NCBI RefSeq assembly: GCF_030272615.1
Contig: NC_081405.1
Span: 574,337,252-574,401,251, forward strand
Origin: Cryptomeria japonica
Taxonomy: Eukaryota > Streptophyta > Pinopsida > Cupressales > Cupressaceae
Length of the DNA: 64,000 nt
Direction: 5' to 3'
Position numbers and translations under genes: made by a program. How positions within the stretch are numbered: the first letter of the stretch is position 1; every line of letters starts with the position of its first letter. Below, piece by piece: positions 57,729 to 64,000 of this stretch. Below the pieces are notes generated by a model, which ran no database searches, was not told the DNA's origin, and saw nothing but the letters and a program-made list of their open reading frames with translations.

Positions 57729-59430
57729 TTGTCATCTGGGTGCCCTAATAAAAAAAGATCTTCTCTCTTGCGGATAGAGTCTCTCTGTGGGAACCATGAT
57801 AATGTGGCTTCTGGAACAAACAGAACCAAACTAGGGGTCAGAAAACCGTCCTCATTTATCTCCAATTTCTCCACCAAAAGAAGGGAGGATTTTTACCCTA
57901 AGAAATGTCCTTTAATCATTCAAAGTCATCTAGCTTCAATACAGATAATATTATGATTATAAGTGACAAACATACCAATGAATTGTGGGAATGCTACAAT
58001 GCTCATGGGCTTTTCGGCAAATGGTTCGGTTATGGCGCTTTGAACTCTGAGATCCAGCAATGGCTGAAATCCTTCATGGGAAATCAGATAAGTATCATGA
58101 GTTTAGAGAATGATTTTTTATTTATCAATTGCAATACTGTGGATCTTAAAAAAAATTTACTTAAAAATAATCATAGATATTTTAAGGGCTATTGCTTCAA
58201 ATTTTTTAATTGGAAACCTAATTTCTCCCCTAAAGACATTGAGAAACTTAGGTTTCCAAAGTGGTTTCGATTTTCAAATATGCCAGTAGAATTAATCCAC
58301 AGTACTATCCTTAAAAAATTAGGAGATTTTCTAGGAGGTTTTGAGGGTTTGGAGGATAATTATCTGGAATCCTCTGATATTAAAATTCTAGCCAATGCTA
58401 AGATAGGAAAATCAACATTTGATCCCATCAAAATTATCACAAATTATTCAATATATGAAATCAAACCATAGATCCTCGCGAAAGAATTCATTCCTAGGAC
58501 TGTAATTCCCCCTTTTCAGGAGTCAAAGAAAATTTTCCAAAAGGCAATGAAGGAGATGGAGTTGAACATAAAATTCAACCCTATGGGCAGTTTTTTGTTT
58601 AACAAACAATATCTTGGGGCTAAGGAATAAAAAAACACACATAGAAAAATAGAAAGTAAAAGAAATGAAATCAAACTTACTGAACCAGTAGAGGAACATA
58701 AGAGGATAGCTATTGTGAATAAACAAAGTTTATCACAGAATTCTATACCAGTAGCCGACATGACTCCTACAAATTTAAGCAATGAAGGAGCAACTAATAG
58801 CTCCCTAATTTTTGAGACCAACCCCATTGACTAGGAGGCTTTACCGGCTCAAAATAAGATCTCATTAGAGGAAGATAAAATACTAAGCAACCTTGCTTCA
58901 ATCACGGAAGATAGGGTTATAGGTCTAAAAAAAAGAAAAAGAATAAGAACAAAAAAGGAAAAGGAAAAAACAAAAAATGAAAGAACAAAAAGGGAAAAAA
59001 TCACATCACAGACAACAACATTAAGGATAGGGGTGCGGATGCAAGAAGAGAAGTAGAAGATAAGTGTATATTTGAGTATGTTGGAAACTCTGTCATAGAT
59101 GACCTCATTGAGTTATTTATTGATGAGATAGCTGATGAGGAAGAACTTGCATTACAGAAAACACTGTTAGCCAGATAGTTATGTAAACCTGACACTGAGG
59201 ATATGGCCAATCCCCCCTTTGGTGTTGTGGAAAATGAAAATATGGAATGCTTGGGGATTGCTAACACCGTGGTGTACTGCTCCCCCCCAGACTTTGCCAT
59301 TGACCTAAAAAAGTGGGGGAGGAAATCCATTTCTGAATTGCTCACCAGGGCTGGAAGTGCGGTGGGTCAAACTAAAATTACTAACCACTTTGAGGCAAGG
59401 AAGGGGAAGATCCTTCCCAATGAACTATGA
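57729..59430 (+). pseudogene. LINE-B ORF1: nucleic acid binding protein
   Basis: Probably begins at the ATG at 57729 and shifts frame near 57890 into the long open part 57905-58471, which holds a DUF4283-like domain (WLKSFMGNQISIMSLEND, then YFKGYCFKFFNWKPNFSPKD and FPKWFRFSNMPVELIHSTIL). A TAG at 58469 is followed, in the same frame, by Lys/Arg-rich sequence (KKRKRIRTKKEKEKTK near 58927). After further frame changes the C-terminus is read at 59203-59430 (KKWGRKSISELLTRAG), ending at TGA 59428-59430. No CCHC knuckle was seen. The protein would coat LINE RNA. Confidence 0.7.
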
Positions 59431-60768
59431 AACTCCTTACGTGGAATGTTACGGGCATGAATGCTCCTAACAAGCAGTGTATCTTAAAACGATGCATTGC
59501 CAAATACAACCTGGAATTATTCTTAATACAGGAGACAAACTAAATAACAGTGAATTAACAAACTTAAAGAGAAAAATAGGTATCAGAGAACTTCAGGGTC
59601 AAACTGCCTATGGAGCATCTGGTGGTCTAGCCATCATATGGGACTCTAGGCAAGTTTCATTCAAACTTATAAGGAAGAACCCGAATTGGATGTGTGGAAA
59701 TGTTTTAAGAATCAAAATTAACTTAAACTTCATTATAATTAATGTTTAAGGCCCCACCCAAACACAGGAAAAAAACAAGTTTGGGATGAAATTGAGAATT
59801 TCCTTCTAAGTGATAATGAACAAACTTACCTAATTGGTAGGGATTTCAATGCAATTTTGGACCCCAAGGAAAAGTGGGGCGGAAATAACAAAATGACTCA
59901 GTCATGCTTAGATTTTAGGAACTGGAAGCATAAATGTAACTTGTTGGAATTAAAAGCCAGGAACGAAGCCTTCACCGGGAATAATAGAAGACAAGGCTTT
60001 TGCAACATTGCAGAAAAACTTGATAGATTCTTCCTATGTGGAAATCTGACAAAGTCTCCTGAAACCTCTATCCTCCTGCTCTCTGGATCAGATCATTTCC
60101 TAGTCCAATTAATAATAACAAAAGCACTAAAACCGACAAAAATTCCCTTTCACTTTGAAAAGATGTTGCTCAGAGATGAAAATCTATTACAACTTATTGA
60201 AAATTGGTGGAATGAAACTAAAGTCATTGGTTCCAAGACTTTCAAAGTAGTAACCAAACTTAAAAAGATTAAGCAACAATTAACAATTTGGAATAAAGAA
60301 CCCTTTGGCAATATCTTTTCACAAAAAATAGAGATTGAGAAGGAGATGGATATTATCAATGAAGAGGTGATCAAGAATCAGATGAATAACATCTTCTATC
60401 AAAAGGAAAAAATCAATTTGGCTCGGTATGAAGAAATCTTAGCTCATGAAGAAATTTATTGGAAACAGAAATCTAGGGATCACTGGCTTGAGGCTGGTGA
60501 TAGAAATACAAGGTTCTTTCATAATAGCACAAAATGTCATAGAACTATAAATAGAATCAACAAGATCAAATTGGTATCAGGGGATTTTACTGAAAATCCT
60601 GAGCTAATTGCTAGAGCTGCAGTGGAGTATTTTAAGACTATCCTTAACAATAGGGAGGGCTCCAAATGGACTAAGGAGAGTGACTTTTTAAAATACATCC
60701 CGAAATTAATATCAAAGGAACACAACCTAATACTTAACAAAAAACTAACTGTGGAAGAAGTAGAATAA
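59427..60768 (+). pseudogene. LINE-B ORF2: endonuclease and linker
   Basis: The ATG at 59427 overlaps the ORF1 stop (ATGA). It begins MKLLTWNVTGMNAPNKQ, a standard endonuclease start, and reaches the LIQET catalytic Glu motif before a frameshift near 59532. A second frame carries SGGLAIIWDSRQVSF and ends at TAA near 59747. After a second shift near 59790 the third frame holds LIGRDFNAILDPKEKWGG (GDFN expected), the LDRFFLCGN segment and the SDHFLVQLI motif with the catalytic Asp-His. The polymerase N-terminal linker (WLEAGDRNTRFFHNSTKCHR at 60484) runs to a stop at 60766. The enzyme nicks target DNA. Confidence 0.83.
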
Positions 60769-62896
60769 ACTTTATTTCAAATGGGTCCAGATAAGGCTCC
60801 TGGTCCCAACGGGTTCCTTGCTCACTTTTTAAAAAAATGTTGGGGCTTCATGGGCATGGAAATTACTGAGGCCTTAGAAGGGATGAGAAATTCAGGGAAA
60901 ATTCTCAAAGAACTTAATAATACATTCATAGCCTTAATCCCAAAGAAGGAGATTGTGGATAGTTTTGAGGACTATCACCCAATAGCCTTATGTAACACTC
61001 TCTATAAATTATTCACAAAAACAATGGCAAATAGATTACTTACCCTCCTCCCCATAATAATTAGTGAGGAACACACAAGTTTTGTGCCTAATAGATCCAT
61101 TTATGATGGTATAATCATTGCTCAGGAAGCTATCCATACAATACAAAACAATAAAGCACCAAGTATGCTGATTAAATTGGATATTAAAAAGGCATATGAT
61201 AAAGTAGATTGGCACTTTCTTTGCAAATGTTTGGAATCTTTTGGCTTTAATAAGTAATGGATTAATTTGGTCTTTGAATGTATTTCTACACCTAGGGTTT
61301 CAATCCTAGTCAATGGGGCCTTAGAAGGCTTCTTTGAAATTTCTAGAGGCCTCAGACAAGGGGATCCCCTCTTCCCCCTTTCTCTTCATTATAATGGCAG
61401 AATCACTAGGGAGAGTGATTAATTGGGCTAGAGAAAAGTCTCAGCTAATTGGTATTAAAATCACCTCCAACATGGAGCCTATCACCCATCAACAATTTGT
61501 TGATGACACCATGTTGTTTGGGTCGAGCAGCCCTTTTGAGGCAAAAACAATTAAAAAAATCTTGAATAGCTACACCAGCATCTCTGGTCAAGAAATTAAC
61601 ACTATGAAGTCTAATATAACCTTCTTTAACACAAATAAAGAACTACAAACAAGAATTCTTAAAATCCTTCAATATAAAGCAGGAGAATTGCCATGTAAAT
61701 ACTTGGGACTCCCCATAGACAAAGGTACTAGATCTTCCAATCTCTGGAATCAGGTTGTCTCCAAAATTACAAATAGAATATCCTCATGGAAAGGGAAATG
61801 GCTATCCTCTGCGGGGAAGGCCACTATGATCAAGGCAGTCCTCTCGGCTATGCCTATTTACCAACTCTCATGTATGGATCTCCCTGCATCCAAGAGGAAG
61901 GAGATCACAAAACACATAAGAACTTTTTTTTGGCAAGGCTCTGAAGACAAATTTAGACTTCCGTTGATCACTTGGGATAGGATATGCTCACCTAAGGAGA
62001 TGGGAGGCTTGGGCATCAAAGACCTTTTCATCCAGTGCAAAGCGTTGGGGGCTAAGTTAGTTTGGCATATGTATTCTAACCCCAATGCTAAATGGGCACG
62101 CACCCTATTTAACAAATATCTGCATAACCTAGACCCTATATGCATCTTTAGGATTTCTCACCCCCCTAAGGGCTCTAGAATTTGGAACTTTATGCAAGAT
62201 TGTAGAAGCATCATATCAGACAAGCTAACTTGGTGCATTGGCAATGGGCAGGATGCCCTTTTTTGGAGAGACTCTTGGGAAGCCTATCCCCCCCTCAACA
62301 CTCTTCATAATTTCAATAAATTCATACCCACCCTTGAAGGACTCTAGGGTATTCATGTAAAAGATTATATTGAAGAATTTAGCATTAGGCATCTGAAAAA
62401 ATGGAGATGGAAATCAATGGATCATCTTAACATTCCGGCCCAAGAATGATCCCTCCTGTCTAAGATCCTAGCCTCAAGAAATGTTTCCCTATCTCCTAAT
62501 ATAGATAAATTGATTTGGGATGGATCCAAAAAGGGAAGATATGAAACAAAGGAGGGTTACAAACATATTCTGAATAAAAATCATAATCCCCGCTCCAATC
62601 TACCCTTAACTCTGTGTTGGGATAAAAGGTGCCTTCCGAAAGCAGGTCTGTTTGCATGGTTGGCTATTCAAAACTGAATCCTCACAACTGACACCTTTAG
62701 GAAACTTGGATATGAAGCACCGAGCAGGTACCCTTTATGTGAAAAGGAAGAAGAAAATTCCAATCACCTCCTAGTAACTTGCGATTATGCTCATAATTGT
62801 TGGGGTTGGTTAAGAAATTAGTTGATCTGGTATTACCCTATTCCTAATAATATTTTTGATCTATTCCATGCCTGGCCAATCAGGAATATATGATGC
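60769..62896 (+). pseudogene. LINE-B ORF2: reverse transcriptase and zf-RVT
   Basis: Same frame as the endonuclease C-terminus, resuming after TAA 60766-60768. Motifs: DKAPGPNGF (60790), NTFIALIPKK, YHPIALCNTLYKL, LIKLDIKKAYDKVDW (61165-61210), a TAA at 61255, and [11 protein letters not shown] frameshift in a C-run near 61370-61380 leads to [15 protein letters not shown] and the catalytic QFVDD box at 61493-61507. The thumb and connection (SSWKGKWLSSAGKATMIKAV) are followed by stops at 62345, 62447, 62675, 62819 and about 62891. A zf-RVT region, WDKRCLPKAGLFAWLA through a CEKEEENSNHLLVTC Cys/His module, lies at about 62619-62785. Confidence 0.85.
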
Positions 62897-63631
62897 ATGT
62901 TTGAAAATTTATGGATCATTGCCCCATCCATCATGATCTGGGAAATCTGCAAGGAAAGAAATAGGAGGATTTTTAAGGATAGCAAAATGCAATGGTATCA
63001 ATTGACCAATAAAATTGAAGCTACCATAGTTGAAATAATAAATAACCAAACCCTAAATTATGAGAGAGATGTCAACATGACCTACTGGGATGAAAAAATG
63101 AAACTAAGATGGAAAGGTCTAAAGATTCCCCCCTTCATTGGTAAAGTCCCCCCATCAAACTCGTTGTTATGTAAGGAATGTAAGTAGATCCCTCCTAATA
63201 GTGGATGGTTTAAATTAAACTTTGATGGAGCCTCGAGGGGTAACCCTGGGAGAGCGGGTCTGGGCTGTAGCCTCCATAATTCAAATAGGGATGAGGTGGC
63301 CTTTATGGCTTTACCCTTTGGCTTATGTACAAATAATGTAGCAAAAATGCAAGCACTTGCTATAGGAATAAATTTAAGTATTATACTTAATATTAAGAGG
63401 ATTGTCATTGAAGGAGATTCGACCATTATCATCAATGCCCTTAGAAAAGGGGCTATGCTTGACTGGAGACTAAATGCCTCCTTGGCAAAAAAAATGATAA
63501 ACATAAAAACATTTGATAGGGCCATCTTTAATCATATTTACAGGGAAGGTAACAAAAGAGTTGACTCCCTCGCTAACATGGGAGCTGATGGCAAGACAAT
63601 AATTCATGTAGCTCCCAGCATTAACCCTTAA
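62897..63631 (+). pseudogene. LINE-B ORF2: C-terminal RNase H
   Basis: Same frame. After a linker (to the stop at 63185) comes an RVT_3-type RNase H: Asp in LNFDGASRGNPG (63210s), NNVAKMQALAIG where the catalytic Glu appears as Lys, Asp in IEGDSTIIINALR (about 63409) and Asp in GNKRVDSLANMGAD (about 63550-63590). Ends at TAA 63629-63631. Plant L1 elements with this extra, archaeal-like RNase H are known. Here one catalytic acid is replaced, a change needing a single G-to-A. Confidence 0.85.
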
Positions 63632-63787
63632 AAAATTATTATAACTAGTCATAAATAGTCTCCATTCTACATGTTGGCTGTCATATAAGAGGATCTTACT
63701 CAAAAATTTGTAGGAGCCTTGTCCTAATTCCCCTGATTATAAGCATCTATGGCTCCATAGGAACCATCTAACTTTCTTAACAACTTT

Positions 63788-63811
63788 ATGTTGACTTTAA
63801 CAAGTCAACAT
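63788..63811 (+). repeat. Hairpin at the LINE-B 3' end
   Basis: ATGTTGACTT (63788-63797) and AAGTCAACAT (63802-63811) form a perfect 10-bp stem with a TAAC loop, about 160 bases after the ORF2 stop and 20 bases before the TA-rich tract. Confidence 0.7.
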
Positions 63812-63828
63812 ACACATCTTTTAATCTA

Positions 63829-64000
63829 TGTATATATATATATATATATAGATCCATTTATATATATAAACACAAATATATATAGACATATACTTAAAAT
63901 CATATATACTCATATTTATATATAAACATCATCAAATTCATGCATATATATACATCTATACTTACATACATATATATATACATATATAAAAACATTTATA
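63829..64000. repeat. TA-rich microsatellite
   Basis: TATATA runs at 63829-63850 and repeated TATATAYA/CATATATATA words to the window end. It may include the 3' tail of LINE-B, and it continues past the window. Confidence 0.85.

Larger units (their letters stand above)
57341..63825 (+). mobile_element. L1-type LINE with C-terminal RNase H (LINE-B)
   Basis: A GC-richer 5' region (57345-57660), ORF1 (about 57729-59430), ORF2 from the overlapping ATG at 59427 with endonuclease, reverse transcriptase, a zf-RVT Cys/His region and a terminal RNase H, and a short 3' region ending in a hairpin and TA-rich repeats. Only a few stops and frameshifts are present, so it is better preserved than LINE-A. 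Both element edges are inferred; no target duplication was identified. Confidence 0.87.

Overview
The window looks like plant nuclear DNA dominated by transposable elements. It most resembles a large, slowly turning-over genome such as a conifer's: there is almost no host coding, several layers of old retroelements, LTR pairs that differ by about 2 to 15 percent by eye, and element ORFs broken by stop codons. The gymnosperm assignment is inference. No CRISPR array, operon or rRNA/tRNA gene was seen.

Layout. 1-7136: a decayed Ty1/Copia element (Copia-1) whose 5' LTR is cut by the window edge. 7137-12625: AT-rich DNA with a diverged tandem repeat (7190-8235) and two broken minus-strand ORFs of unknown family (8640-9432, 10364-10929). 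12626-26428: a third unknown minus-strand ORF split by a 12.65 kb Ty3/Gypsy element of the Tat type (13465-26114, minus), with a perfect 5-bp target duplication and only about a dozen differences between its LTRs. 27540-28274: the one clearly intact host gene, a small intronless RING-H2 protein with its own TATA box. 29171-29576: a cysteine-rich possible last exon. 31739-33580: a decayed multi-exon transposase-associated gene resembling plant En/Spm (CACTA) elements.

36522-48321: a small Copia element (Copia-2, minus) that encodes only Gag and protease. One of its LTRs is interrupted by a 7.9 kb chromodomain Ty3/Gypsy element (chromovirus, 40125-48069, plus). 48322-52499: a truncated but still open copy of the RING gene's 3' end (49441-49548), a (CA)n microsatellite and AT-rich DNA. 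52500-56230: an L1-type LINE on the minus strand (LINE-A). 56418-56907: a solo LTR of the Copia-2 family. About 57341 to 63825: a second L1-type LINE on the plus strand (LINE-B) that ends in an extra RNase H domain and in which ORF1 and ORF2 overlap as ATGA. The last 180 bases are TA-rich microsatellite.

Relative ages by LTR divergence (eye counts): Copia-1 oldest (about 15 percent), then Copia-2 (about 10), the chromovirus nested in it (about 8), and Tat youngest (about 1.6). The nesting order agrees with these values. No element here appears able to move on its own: each carries in-frame stops or frameshifts, and most stops fall where a CAG, CAA, CGA or TGG codon would fit, as expected from decay of methylated cytosine.

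I did not find an obviously new multi-gene system. The best leads are a cluster of CpG-containing short repeats in the Tat leader, a G-patch domain in the Tat polyprotein, the Gag-protease-only Copia family, the ATGA-coupled LINE, the RING gene and its truncated paralogue, and the unassigned ORF families. LTR edges are good to a few bases; LINE edges and pseudogene ends without a stop codon are approximate.
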